Below, one piece after another: positions 1-6,950 of a stretch of DNA of 28,162 bases. Source of the stretch: Kiritimatiellia bacterium (GTDB lineage Bacteria; Verrucomicrobiota; Kiritimatiellia; RFP12; DVOR01); the NCBI GenBank assembly GCA_900771325.1, contig CAAGNN010000160.1, forward strand, positions 1 to 28,162, read 5' to 3'. The notes beneath the pieces are model-generated. The model was not told the DNA's origin, did no database searches, and was given only the letters and a program-made list of their open reading frames with translations. The stretch's first letter is position 1; every line of letters begins with the position of its first letter. The position numbers and the translations under genes were made by a program.

Positions 1-1
1 G

Positions 2-610
2 GGGAAGACGCCCGAGCAGGCGGCGGCCATCTTCGCGGCCTTTGCGCGCTCGGGTCAGGCGGCGTTGGGGACGCGGTGCTCGGCGGAGGTGGGCGCGGCG
101 GTGGTGGCGGCGGTGCCGGGGGCGCGTTATGAGGCGGTGGGGCGGACGGTTCAGCTGGCGGGGGCGAAGCGGCCGGTGAGCGGGCGGGTGGCGGTCTGCA
201 CAGGGGGCACGGCGGATGTGCCGGTGGCGGAGGAGGCGGCGCAGACGGCGAGCTTCTTCGGGGCGGAGGTGGAGCGCTTCTACGATGTGGGCGTGGCGGG
301 ACTGCACCGGCTGTTGGGGCAGCTGGAGGCGATCCGGCGCGCGGATGTGGTGATTGCGGTGGCGGGGATGGAGGGGGCGCTGGCGACGGTGCTGGCGGGG
401 TTGGTGGAGGCACCGGTGATTGCGGTGCCGACCTCGGTGGGCTACGGCGCGGCCTTTGGGGGCTTGGCCCCGCTCTTGGCGATGCTCAATGGCTGCGCGG
501 AGGGCGTGAGCGTGGTGAATATCGATAATGGCTTCGGCGCCGCCGCGCAGGCGTGCCGAATATGCCGCCGGCGGAATGGCCAGGGGATGGTGGAAGAGGG
601 GGAGAAATAA
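2..610 (+). CDS. larB: LarB, NPN cofactor synthase, 5'-partial
   Basis: This is the C-terminal roughly 200 residues of LarB; the frame is open from base 2, so the N-terminus lies outside the window. LarB carboxylates the pyridinium ring of nicotinate adenine dinucleotide and cleaves the dinucleotide, the first step of nickel-pincer nucleotide (NPN) synthesis in the cytoplasm. The visible start GKTPEQAAAIFAAFARSG is typical of the LarB N-terminal third. The PurE-like core is seen in VCTGGTADVPVAEEAA and in VAGMEGALATVLAGL followed by APVIAVPTSVGYG. The tail VVNIDNGFGAA is also family-typical. An internal TTG at 65 is in frame but is not the real start. The larC gene follows after 173 bp holding a repeat. 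The identification rests on motif recall plus the neighbouring larC and larE. Confidence 0.9.
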   Translation, partial: GKTPEQAAAIFAAFARSGQAALGTRCSAEVGAAVVAAVPGARYEAVGRTVQLAGAKRPVSGRVAVCTGGTADVPVAEEAAQTASFFGAEVERFYDVGVAGLHRLLGQLEAIRRADVVIAVAGMEGALATVLAGLVEAPVIAVPTSVGYGAAFGGLAPLLAMLNGCAEGVSVVNIDNGFGAAAQACRICRRRNGQGMVEEGEK

Positions 611-620
611 TTTGGCAAGG

Positions 621-763
621 TTCGATAGCCGAGAAAACTCGCCGTGCTTTGCGCGGCTCGCGATAGGCGTGAAGCGCGTTTCCGCGACGGGCAAGGTTGC
701 GAGACACTGCCGGGCGCTTCACCTCAGGCGCCAGCTTTCTCGCCTATCGCCTATCGCCTATCG
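621..763. repeat. Heptad-ended intergenic repeat, copy A (inverted)
   Basis: This fills the larB-larC gap. Its right end is a tandem heptamer array at 741-763, CGCCTAT repeated with period 7. The adjoining block reads CTTCACCTCAGGCGCCAGC. Its reverse complement matches the left end and core of the element at 3688-3805, and a same-orientation relative is at 17276-17460. The left part has a degenerate TTCGATAGCCGAGAAAA motif. No coding capacity is credible. The larC ribosome-binding site AAGGAG (769-774) lies just outside the array. Confidence 0.8.
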
Positions 764-783
764 TTTTTAAGGAGCAACTACCA

Positions 784-1998
784 ATGAGCAAACTACTTTA
801 CATCGAAGGTTCGTGCGGGGCGAGCGGGGATATGCTGGCCGCGGCGCTGCATGGGTTGGGCGGGAGCGAGGAAAAGGTCCGCGCGGCGCTGGCCCCGCTC
901 GAGGCCGAGGGGCTGACCTTCGGCTGGGCGAAGGCGAGTTCGTATGGGATTGCCGGCGAGCACTTTGCGGTCGAGCTGCCCGAGAGCTTTGGGAAGGATG
1001 CGCACCACGCGCCGCACGCGCATCACGGCCACTCGCACGCCCATCGCCATTTGGCCGATGTGCAGGCGGTGCTCGCGCGGCTGCCGATGGCACCCGAGGC
1101 GCGCGCGTTGGCCGATGCGGCCTTTGCGTTGGTGGCCGAAGCGGAGGCCGAGGCGCACGGCTGCGCGGTCGAGGAGGTCCACTTCCACGAGGTGGGGGCG
1201 CTCGATTCGATTGCCGACATCGTGGCCACGGCGGTCCTCTTTGCCGACTTGGGGGTGGAGGGCTGCGTGGTGGAGTCGCTCGCCGAAGGGTGCGGGACGG
1301 TCCACTGCGCTCACGGGGAGCTGCCGGTGCCGGTGCCGGCCGTGCTCAACATCGCTCGACGCGCGGCGCTGCCCTTGGAGCGGACGGCCGTGCGCGGCGA
1401 GCGGGTCACGCCCACGGGGATTGCCCTGGCCGCCGCGATGCGCACCACGGCGCGTCTGCCCGAACGCTTCACGGTGCGCAAAGTGGGCATTGGGGTGGGG
1501 GAGCGCGACTTCGGCTGCGCGAATATCCTGCGGGCGATGGTGATTGAGGCGGAGGAAGGCCCGGCCGAGGAGGTGGTGGAGATGGAGGCGAACCTCGACG
1601 ACTGCACGGGCGAGGCGTTGGCCGTGGCCAGCGAGAAGCTCCTGGCCGCCGGCGCGCTTGATGTGGCGCTCGTGCCCTGCACGATGAAGAAGTCGCGCCC
1701 CGGCATCGTCCTGCGCGCCTTGGCCCGCGAGGCCGATGTGCCGGCCCTGGCCGAGATCCTCCTGCGCGAGACGACCACCATCGGCCTGCGCACCCACAAG
1801 GTCCGCCGCATCACGATGGCGCGCGAGGCAGTGACGGTCGCCACGCCCTACGGCCCGGTGCAGGCCAAGCGCTGCCGCTATGGCGCGCTGGTGCGCGTCT
1901 ATCCCGAGAGCGAGAGTGTGCGTGCGGTGGCCAATCGCGCCGGGGTCGGCTATCCGGAGGTGTATGCTGCGGCAGTGCCGCAGCAGGATGACAGATGA
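784..1998 (+). CDS. larC: LarC, nickel insertion cyclometallase
   Basis: LarC inserts nickel into pyridinium-3,5-bisthiocarboxylic acid mononucleotide in a CTP-dependent reaction, the last step of NPN cofactor synthesis. The start at 784 is chosen because AAGGAG lies 9 bases upstream and MSKLLYIEGSCGASGDM is the family N-terminus; an earlier in-frame start at 697 would run through a repeat. Family signatures are GASGDM (residues 12-17), a His-rich nickel-binding stretch at about residues 74-89, GERVTPTGIAL, EANLDDCTGEAL and KKSRPGIVL. At 404 residues it is one uninterrupted frame, whereas Lactobacillus larC is split and joined by ribosomal frameshifting. Its last codons (QQDDR, stop) run into the heptad array that also supplies the larE start. 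Confidence 0.93.
   Translation: MSKLLYIEGSCGASGDMLAAALHGLGGSEEKVRAALAPLEAEGLTFGWAKASSYGIAGEHFAVELPESFGKDAHHAPHAHHGHSHAHRHLADVQAVLARLPMAPEARALADAAFALVAEAEAEAHGCAVEEVHFHEVGALDSIADIVATAVLFADLGVEGCVVESLAEGCGTVHCAHGELPVPVPAVLNIARRAALPLERTAVRGERVTPTGIALAAAMRTTARLPERFTVRKVGIGVGERDFGCANILRAMVIEAEEGPAEEVVEMEANLDDCTGEALAVASEKLLAAGALDVALVPCTMKKSRPGIVLRALAREADVPALAEILLRETTTIGLRTHKVRRITMAREAVTVATPYGPVQAKRCRYGALVRVYPESESVRAVANRAGVGYPEVYAAAVPQQDDR
1965..1985. repeat. Perfect inverted repeat at larC 3' end
   Basis: A 21-base inverted repeat centred on a single G has arms TGCTGCGGCA and TGCCGCAGCA. It covers the last codons of larC, directly before the heptad array. No T-run follows, so it is not an obvious intrinsic terminator. 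It could form an RNA hairpin between larC and larE. Confidence 0.7.
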
Positions 1999-2042
1999 CA
2001 GAGGACGGATGACAGAGGCGAGATGACAGATGACAGAGGAAA
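1987..2042. repeat. Eight-unit heptanucleotide array (GATGACA family)
   Basis: Eight contiguous 7-bp units are seen: GATGACA, GATGACA, GAGGACG, GATGACA, GAGGCGA, GATGACA, GATGACA, GAGGAAA. The array contains the larC stop codon (1996-1998), the spacer, the larE start codon (ATG at 2030) and a purine-rich GAGG (2015-2018) that is the only Shine-Dalgarno-like sequence for larE. Because 7 is not a multiple of 3, a gain or loss of one unit changes the relation of ATG triplets to frame. The same family recurs at 26031-26147. Confidence 0.9.
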
Positions 2043-2863
2043 CAGATAGTCGACTGTCGGCTGAGAGGCTGCTCACGGTGCTACGCGGGAGCGTGGGGGG
2101 TGGGGTGCTGGTGGCGCTCTCGGGGGGCGTGGATAGCGCGGTGGTGTTGGCGGCGCTGGCGCGGTTGCAGCGCGAGCAGCCCTTCAAGCTCTTGGCGGTG
2201 ACGGCGGCCACGCCCTTTCACTTGGTGCGCGAGGGGCAGGAGGCGGCCGAGGTGGCCCGGCAGCTCGGCGTGGTCCACCGCCTCCTGCACATCGACACCT
2301 TGCAGAACGCGGCCGTCGTGGCCAATCCGCCCGACCGTTGCTACCACTGCAAGCGCGCCCTCTTTAGTCAGCTCCTCGCCCTGGCCGAGGCGGAGGGGCT
2401 CTCCACGGTGATGGAGGGCACGCACGCCGGCGACAGCGCCGCCTGGCGGCCGGGCCGCAAGGCCCTGGCGGAGCTGGGCGTGCGCTCGCCCTTGGCCGAG
2501 GCGGGGCTCACCAAGCCCGAGATCCGCGCGCTGGCCGCCGCGTGGGCGCTGAGCGTGGCGCAGAAGCCGAGCGCGCCCTGCCTGGCCACGCGCTTCCCCT
2601 ACGGCACGGCCATCACCGCCGAGGGCCTCGAGCGCGTCGGCCTCTGCGAGGCGCTCCTCCGCCGCCTTCTCCCCGGCGTGCGCGAGCTGCGTCTGCGCGA
2701 CCACCTGCCCATCGCCCGCCTGGAGGTGCCGCCGGAGGCCTTCCAGACCGTCCTCGCCCACCGCGAAGAGTTCCTCCGCCTCGGCCAAGCTGCGGGCTAC
2801 TCCTTCGTGACGCTCGACCTGGCGGGCTTCCGCTCCGGCTCCTTCGACAAGGGCCTCGTATGA
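2030..2863 (+). CDS. larE: LarE, sulfur transferase for NPN cofactor
   Basis: LarE adenylates the carboxylates of the LarB product and converts them to thiocarboxylates, giving the LarC substrate. The protein (277 residues) has the PP-loop SGGVDS at residues 31-36, the PDRCYHCKRALF segment with C104 and C107, and the family block EGTHAGD (129-135) followed by RPGRKAL and SPL. C184 in KPSAPCLATRFPYG aligns with the sacrificial cysteine known from Lactobacillus LarE. An earlier ATG at 2009 is in frame but is followed at once by TGA, so 2030 is the first usable ATG; the spacing from it to the PP-loop fits the family. The start lies inside a heptad array, with no strong Shine-Dalgarno outside it. 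The stop overlaps the next gene by 4 bases. Confidence 0.92.
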   Translation: MTEETDSRLSAERLLTVLRGSVGGGVLVALSGGVDSAVVLAALARLQREQPFKLLAVTAATPFHLVREGQEAAEVARQLGVVHRLLHIDTLQNAAVVANPPDRCYHCKRALFSQLLALAEAEGLSTVMEGTHAGDSAAWRPGRKALAELGVRSPLAEAGLTKPEIRALAAAWALSVAQKPSAPCLATRFPYGTAITAEGLERVGLCEALLRRLLPGVRELRLRDHLPIARLEVPPEAFQTVLAHREEFLRLGQAAGYSFVTLDLAGFRSGSFDKGLV

Positions 2864-3669
2864 CCGCGCCGCTTCCCCCTCCCCGCCTCATCGTCACCGA
2901 TATGGATGGCACGCTGCTCGATGGGCAGCGGCGTCTGCCCCCGGACTTCCCGGCCCTCGTGCAACGTCTAGCCGCACGCGGCATCGGCTGGGCCATTGCC
3001 AGCGGCCGGCAGTTGGCCAACCTCCAGGCGCAGTTCGCCGAGCTGGGCGTGGCGCTGGACATCATTGCCGAGAATGGCGCCCTCGCCCAACTCAGCGGCA
3101 GCGCCGAGCCCTTTTTTGAGGACCTCACGGCGGCGGACTTCTTCGCTGAAGTGATCGCCACCGCCCGCCGCGTCCCCGGGGCCACCCCGGTTCTCTGCGG
3201 CGCCACCTGCGCCTGGGTCGATGATGCCTACCCGGCGAACTTCGAGGCCGTGGGCCACTACTTCTCCCGCAGCGAGCACCTGCCGCTCGACCCCCTCCCG
3301 CCCGTGCGCATCTGCAAGGCCGCCATCTACCACCCCGACGCCGGCGGCATCCTCTGGCAGCGCCTCGCCCCCTTCGCCCGCGCCGACCTGCGCGTCATCC
3401 ACTCCAGCCCCTGCTGGATCGATGTCCAGCCCGCGCGCATCAACAAGGGCCGCGCCCTCGCCGCCCTCCTCCGCCAACGCGGCCTCGAGCCCGCCCAGGC
3501 CGTCGTCTTTGGCGACTACCTCAACGATGCCGAGATGATGACCCTCGGCACCCACGCCGTCGCAATGGCCAACGCCCACCCCGACCTGCTCGCCCTCTGC
3601 CCCCACCGCGCCCCCGCCAACACCGACAACGGCGTCGTGCGCTATCTCCACGCCCTCGGGTTGCTCTAA
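2860..3669 (+). CDS. Cof-type HAD hydrolase
   Basis: This is a 269-residue haloacid dehalogenase-superfamily phosphatase of the Cof/YbiV-like subgroup. Motif I is TDMDGTLLD with nucleophile D14 and D16, motif II is the serine in IASGRQ, motif III is K196 in NKGRALAALL, and motif IV is GDYLNDAEMM (218-227). The long middle stretch fits a C2 cap. The start at 2860 forms an ATGA overlap with the larE stop, implying translational coupling; the longer frame upstream (from 2542) is larE read in another frame. Members typically dephosphorylate sugar phosphates or nucleotide-like compounds. A link to NPN cofactor metabolism is suggested only by the overlap with larE. Confidence 0.85.
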   Translation: MTAPLPPPRLIVTDMDGTLLDGQRRLPPDFPALVQRLAARGIGWAIASGRQLANLQAQFAELGVALDIIAENGALAQLSGSAEPFFEDLTAADFFAEVIATARRVPGATPVLCGATCAWVDDAYPANFEAVGHYFSRSEHLPLDPLPPVRICKAAIYHPDAGGILWQRLAPFARADLRVIHSSPCWIDVQPARINKGRALAALLRQRGLEPAQAVVFGDYLNDAEMMTLGTHAVAMANAHPDLLALCPHRAPANTDNGVVRYLHALGLL

Positions 3670-3687
3670 TCGCCCGGGTTGATTGCT

Positions 3688-3805
3688 CGATAGGCGATAG
3701 ACGATAGACGAGAAAGCTGTCGCCGGAGGTGGAAAGCCTGGCCAATGGACCTTCAGTTCCTCCGTCGCGGCACGCGCGCTAACCGCTAACGGCTAACCGC
3801 TAGCC
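3688..3805. repeat. Heptad-ended intergenic repeat, copy B
   Basis: The left end has three heptamers (CGATAGG, CGATAGA, CGATAGA at 3688-3708). A core follows with GCCGGAGGTGGAAAGCCTGG and GTTCCTCCGTCGCGGCACGC. The right end has four heptamers (GCTAACC, GCTAACG, GCTAACC, GCTAGCC at 3778-3805). The core blocks are nearly identical to those at 8060-8176 in the same order. The left end is the reverse complement of the ends at 741-763 and 17440-17460. Confidence 0.88.
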
Positions 3806-3814
3806 GCTCCTCTT

Positions 3815-3904
3815 CCCCCGACCCGCCCCGGGTTGGCCCCCGACCCGCCCCGGGTTGACCCTCGACCCGGGGCGGGTTCGTTTTGGACCTGGGGCGGGTG
3901 CGTG
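3815..3904. repeat. CCGCCCCGGGTT palindromic repeat block
   Basis: Units of ACCCGCCCCGGGTT and their complement are repeated about five times between the HAD gene and serS. Related units occur at 13551-13606, 13771-13832 and 21346-21400. The block contains the terminator-like hairpin at 3843-3884. Confidence 0.75.
3843..3884 (+). terminator. Probable intrinsic terminator of lar-HAD operon
   Basis: A perfect 13-bp stem pairs ACCCGCCCCGGGT (3843-3855) with ACCCGGGGCGGGT (3865-3877) around a 9-base loop. It is followed by TCGTTTT. It lies 170 bases after the HAD stop, past the heptad element, and upstream of the serS promoter. Confidence 0.6.
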
Positions 3905-3928
3905 GGGGCGGAGCATTTGGTTTTGCAC

Positions 3929-3945
3929 TGGCTGCTCCGCAGCCA
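3929..3945. repeat. Mini-hairpin with TCC loop (GCGGAGC on minus strand)
   Basis: A 7-bp stem TGGCTGC / GCAGCCA closes a TCC triloop. On the minus strand the core reads GCGGAGC, one of several GCGNAGC-core mini-hairpins in this window. Confidence 0.6.
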
Positions 3946-4012
3946 GGTGGCTTTTCGGCCCTCGCGTGCGCGCGCGAGCCTTATATATAGATAGGCGCGG
4001 GTGCGTGGGGCG

Positions 4013-4041
4013 TTGCGCGGGGGGCGGGATTGTGGTTTAAT
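4013..4041 (+). promoter_or_regulatory. Predicted serS promoter, extended -10
   Basis: A -35-like TTGCGC (4013-4018) is followed after 17 bases by TTTAAT (4036-4041), preceded by TG at 4033-4034 (TGGTTTAAT, extended -10). The same TGTGGT-WWAAT arrangement occurs upstream of other genes in the window. The serS start lies about 30 bases downstream. Confidence 0.6.
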
Positions 4042-4071
4042 AGGGGGCGGTTTAAGAGAAAAGGACTCGCG

Positions 4072-5349
4072 ATGCTTGATATTAAGCGGATTCGTGAAAC
4101 GCCCGACGAGGTTCGGGAAGGTTTGGTGCGCCGGTGCATGGACACGGCGCTCGTGGATACGGTGCTGGAATTGGATGGCCGCCGGCGGACGCTGGTGACG
4201 GAGGTCGATGCCCTCAAGGCCAAGCGCAACGGGGTCTCGAAGTCTATCGGCGCGCGCGTGAAGGCGGGCGAGGATGTGACGGCGGTCAAGGAAGAGATGC
4301 GGCTGTTGGGCGACGAGATTGCCGCCAAGGATGCCGAGATCCGCTCGGTGGAGGAGGCCTTCCGCACCGCGATGCTGCGCATTCCCAATGTGCCCAACAA
4401 GGACATTGTCACCGGGCCGGACGCTTCGGCGAACCGCGATGTGCGCCATGTGGGCGTGGAGCCGACCTTTGACTTTGAGCCGCTCGACCACATCACCCTG
4501 GGCGAGAAGTTGGGGATCTTCGACTTCCCGCGCGGCGTGAAGCTCACCGGCACCGGCTTCCCGATCCTGCTCGGGCAGGGCGCCAAGCTGCAGCGCGCGC
4601 TTATTCAGTTTATGCTGGACCTGCACACCCAGAAGCAGGGCTACACCGAGATGCTGCCTCCCTTCGTGGTGAACACCGCCTCGATGATTGGCACCGGTCA
4701 GCTGCCCAAGATGCAGGAAGATATGTACCACTGCGAGGTCGACGACTTCTGGCTGATCCCCACCGCCGAGGTCCCGGTGACGAACTACTACCGCGACGAT
4801 GTGCTCGAGGCCGCGAAGCTGCCGATCAAGTTGACGGCCTACACCCCCTGCTTCCGGCGCGAAGCGGGGAGCGCGGGCAAGGACACCCGCGGCATCCTGC
4901 GCGTCCACCAGTTCGACAAGGTGGAGATGGTCAAGTTCGTTGAGCCCTCGACCTCCTACGACGAATTGGAGAGCCTGGTGAAGGACGCCGAGGACGTGCT
5001 CACCGGTCTGGGCCTTTACTTCCGCGTCCTCGAGCTCTGCTCGGGGGACATCTCCTTCTCGGCGGCCAAGTGCTACGACCTGGAGCTGTGGGCGCCCGGC
5101 CAGAAGGGCTGGCTGGAGGTCTCCAGCTGCTCGAACTTCGAGAGCTTCCAGGCGCGCCGCGCGAACATCCGCTTCCGCGGGGCCGACGGCAAACTGCAGT
5201 TCGTCCACACCCTCAACGGATCGGGCGTGGCGCTGCCGCGCTTGATGATCGCCATCCTCGAGCAGTGCCAGCAGGCCGATGGCTCGGTGTTGCTGCCCGA
5301 GGCGATCCGCCCCTACTTCGGCGGCGACCGCCTGGTGCCGGTGAAGTAA
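4072..5349 (+). CDS. serS: Seryl-tRNA synthetase
   Basis: SerRS charges tRNA-Ser with serine. The 425-residue length is normal. The N-terminal 100 residues form the expected charged coiled-coil arm, LVTEVDALKAKRNGVSKSIG onward. Class II motif 2 is FRREAGSAGKDTRG (from residue 261) and motif 3 is GSGVALPRLMIAILE (from residue 383) with its conserved arginine at 390. The start at 4072 is preceded by AAGGA at 4061-4065 and matches the family N-terminus MLDIKRIRETPDEVREGL. A longer in-frame start at 4030 has no ribosome-binding site. The def gene follows after 18 bases, so the two are probably co-transcribed. Confidence 0.97.
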   Translation: MLDIKRIRETPDEVREGLVRRCMDTALVDTVLELDGRRRTLVTEVDALKAKRNGVSKSIGARVKAGEDVTAVKEEMRLLGDEIAAKDAEIRSVEEAFRTAMLRIPNVPNKDIVTGPDASANRDVRHVGVEPTFDFEPLDHITLGEKLGIFDFPRGVKLTGTGFPILLGQGAKLQRALIQFMLDLHTQKQGYTEMLPPFVVNTASMIGTGQLPKMQEDMYHCEVDDFWLIPTAEVPVTNYYRDDVLEAAKLPIKLTAYTPCFRREAGSAGKDTRGILRVHQFDKVEMVKFVEPSTSYDELESLVKDAEDVLTGLGLYFRVLELCSGDISFSAAKCYDLELWAPGQKGWLEVSSCSNFESFQARRANIRFRGADGKLQFVHTLNGSGVALPRLMIAILEQCQQADGSVLLPEAIRPYFGGDRLVPVK

Positions 5350-5367
5350 GCGCAGGAAGGGGAGCCT

Positions 5368-5931
5368 ATGGCCAAGAAGATTGGGCCGCTGACGATGTGC
5401 CACTGGGGCAACCCGGTGCTGCGTCAGCCGTGCCAGAGCGTGCCGGTGGTGACCGAGGAGCTCAAGCACCTGGCCATCGAGATGATCGAGACGATGTACA
5501 GCGCCAATGGCGTGGGCCTGGCCGCCCCGCAGATTGGCCGCCACGAAAGTCTCTGCGTCATCGATGTGCCCGAGGATGCCGAGAAGGACGAGTGCGTGGA
5601 GCTCAACGCATCCATCCCGATGCCGCTGGTGCTCTTCAACCCCGAAATCCTGACCGCCGAGGGCGAGCAGACCGATGAAGAGGGCTGCCTCTCCTTCCCC
5701 TCCATCCACGCGCCCGTCACCCGCGCCAACAAGGTCTCCTTCACCTTCCTGGATATCAACGGCTTCCGCCAGACCTACACCGCCTACGGCCTCCTCGCCC
5801 GCGCGGTCCAACACGAGCTCGAGCACCTCAAGGGCGGCGTCTTCATCGACAACGTGGTCGACCGCGCCCCCATTGAGGCCAAGCTCGCCAAGCTCGAGGC
5901 CAAGACCAAGCGCCAGTTGGGGCTGGCCTAA
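5368..5931 (+). CDS. def: Peptide deformylase
   Basis: It removes the formyl group from the N-terminal methionine of new proteins. The three family motifs are present: GVGLAAPQ (48-55), EGCLS with metal ligand C107, and HELEH (149-153) with metal ligands H149 and H153 and catalytic E150. The last motif departs from the usual HExDH, having Glu in place of Asp at residue 152. An extra segment around residues 72-88 lengthens the region before motif 2. The start has a strong purine-rich site AAGGGGAG at 5357-5364. The C-terminal tail is Lys/Leu-rich. Its position after serS fits a translation operon. Confidence 0.94.
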   Translation: MAKKIGPLTMCHWGNPVLRQPCQSVPVVTEELKHLAIEMIETMYSANGVGLAAPQIGRHESLCVIDVPEDAEKDECVELNASIPMPLVLFNPEILTAEGEQTDEEGCLSFPSIHAPVTRANKVSFTFLDINGFRQTYTAYGLLARAVQHELEHLKGGVFIDNVVDRAPIEAKLAKLEAKTKRQLGLA

Positions 5932-5958
5932 CGCGCTTGGGGGAAGGCTTTCGCGCCG

Positions 5959-6915
5959 ATGCGCCGCACCCTTGTCACCCTCCTGCTGCTCACCCTGGCC
6001 GCGTGGTGGCCGGGGCGTGCGGCCCGCGCCTTTACCCTCACGCTCCTCGATCAGGACGCGCTCCGCGCGGAGCTCACCGCCTCCGCCGAGCGTCTGAGCC
6101 TGGAGGAGCCGCTGGTGGCGACCTTGGAGGTGACGGCCCCGGCGCAGCTGCAGTTCACTTTGCCTGACCTGCGCCGGCGGCTGCGCGGCTTCGCTGTGGT
6201 CGAGGACTTCCCGGCCGGGCGCGTGGAGGTGGGCAACAAGGCGCGCACGCGCTGGCGGCTGCGGTTGACCCCCAAAGGCGAGGGCCCCTGGCGCTTGATG
6301 CCTTTCGTCCTCACTGCGCAAGATAGCCGGCTGGGCACCACCACCAGCCACTTGACGCAGGCGGTGGACTTTCCCGAGCCCTTGCCATTGCCCGGGGCAA
6401 GCGGTTCGCCCGAGTGCGACCTCGCGCCTGAGTGGGTCGCCCCCGGTTGGCGCACCTTCGGGCTTTGGTCTCTCTATGGCGTGCTCGCGGTGGCCCTCGC
6501 GCTCGGCCTCTGGGCCCTGGGCAGACGCCTGCGCCGGACGCTGCGCGAGCGCAAGCTCTCCCCCGCCCAGCGCGCGCAGGTGGAGCTCGAACGGCTGCTC
6601 CTGCAGAACTTGCCAGCCCGCGGCCTCTTCAAGCGCTTCTACGCCGAGCTCACCGGCGTGGTTCGCCGCTACTACGAGCGCGCCTACGCGCTGCGCGCCA
6701 CGCGCCAGACCACGGCAGAGTTCCTCGCCAACCTCGCGGCCGACGCGCGCTTCTCGCCCGATGACCGCGCCGCGTTGGCCGACTTCTTGACGGCGGCCGA
6801 CCGCATCAAGTTTGCCAATATCACCGCCACCTGCGCCGAGGCCGAGGCCGCAACCGCCGCCGCCAAGCGCGCGCTCACCGTCCGCCCAGCCGAGACCGAG
6901 GGCGTGGCCCCCTAA
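5959..6915 (+). CDS. BatD/DUF4381-like membrane protein
   Basis: This 318-residue protein has an N-terminal signal peptide (MRRTLVTLLLLTLAAWWPGR, cleavage near residue 24), a beta-rich exported part to about residue 160, one transmembrane helix at about 167-187, and a cytoplasmic helical domain. The C-terminal FKRFYAELTGVVRRYYERAY, then TTAEFL and FLTAADRIKFA, resembles the tails of BatD-like or DUF4381 proteins found next to MoxR/BatA/BatB genes in many Bacteroidetes and PVC bacteria. No MoxR or VWA-domain genes are in this window. GGGGAAGG at 5940-5947 is a possible ribosome-binding site. The family call is by pattern; the function is unknown. Confidence 0.6.
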   Translation: MRRTLVTLLLLTLAAWWPGRAARAFTLTLLDQDALRAELTASAERLSLEEPLVATLEVTAPAQLQFTLPDLRRRLRGFAVVEDFPAGRVEVGNKARTRWRLRLTPKGEGPWRLMPFVLTAQDSRLGTTTSHLTQAVDFPEPLPLPGASGSPECDLAPEWVAPGWRTFGLWSLYGVLAVALALGLWALGRRLRRTLRERKLSPAQRAQVELERLLLQNLPARGLFKRFYAELTGVVRRYYERAYALRATRQTTAEFLANLAADARFSPDDRAALADFLTAADRIKFANITATCAEAEAATAAAKRALTVRPAETEGVAP

Positions 6916-6950
6916 GCACGGGCGGCCTATCAACCAAGGAGTTTGCTGTT

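Noticed and set aside
1987..2042. CRISPR or coding repeat
   Set aside because: Contiguous 7-bp units with no spacers; the array spans two gene ends in different frames.
3793..6933. 1046-codon minus-strand open frame opposite serS, def and the BatD-like gene
   Set aside because: Shadow frame: three well-supported + strand genes with motifs and ribosome-binding sites lie opposite it.
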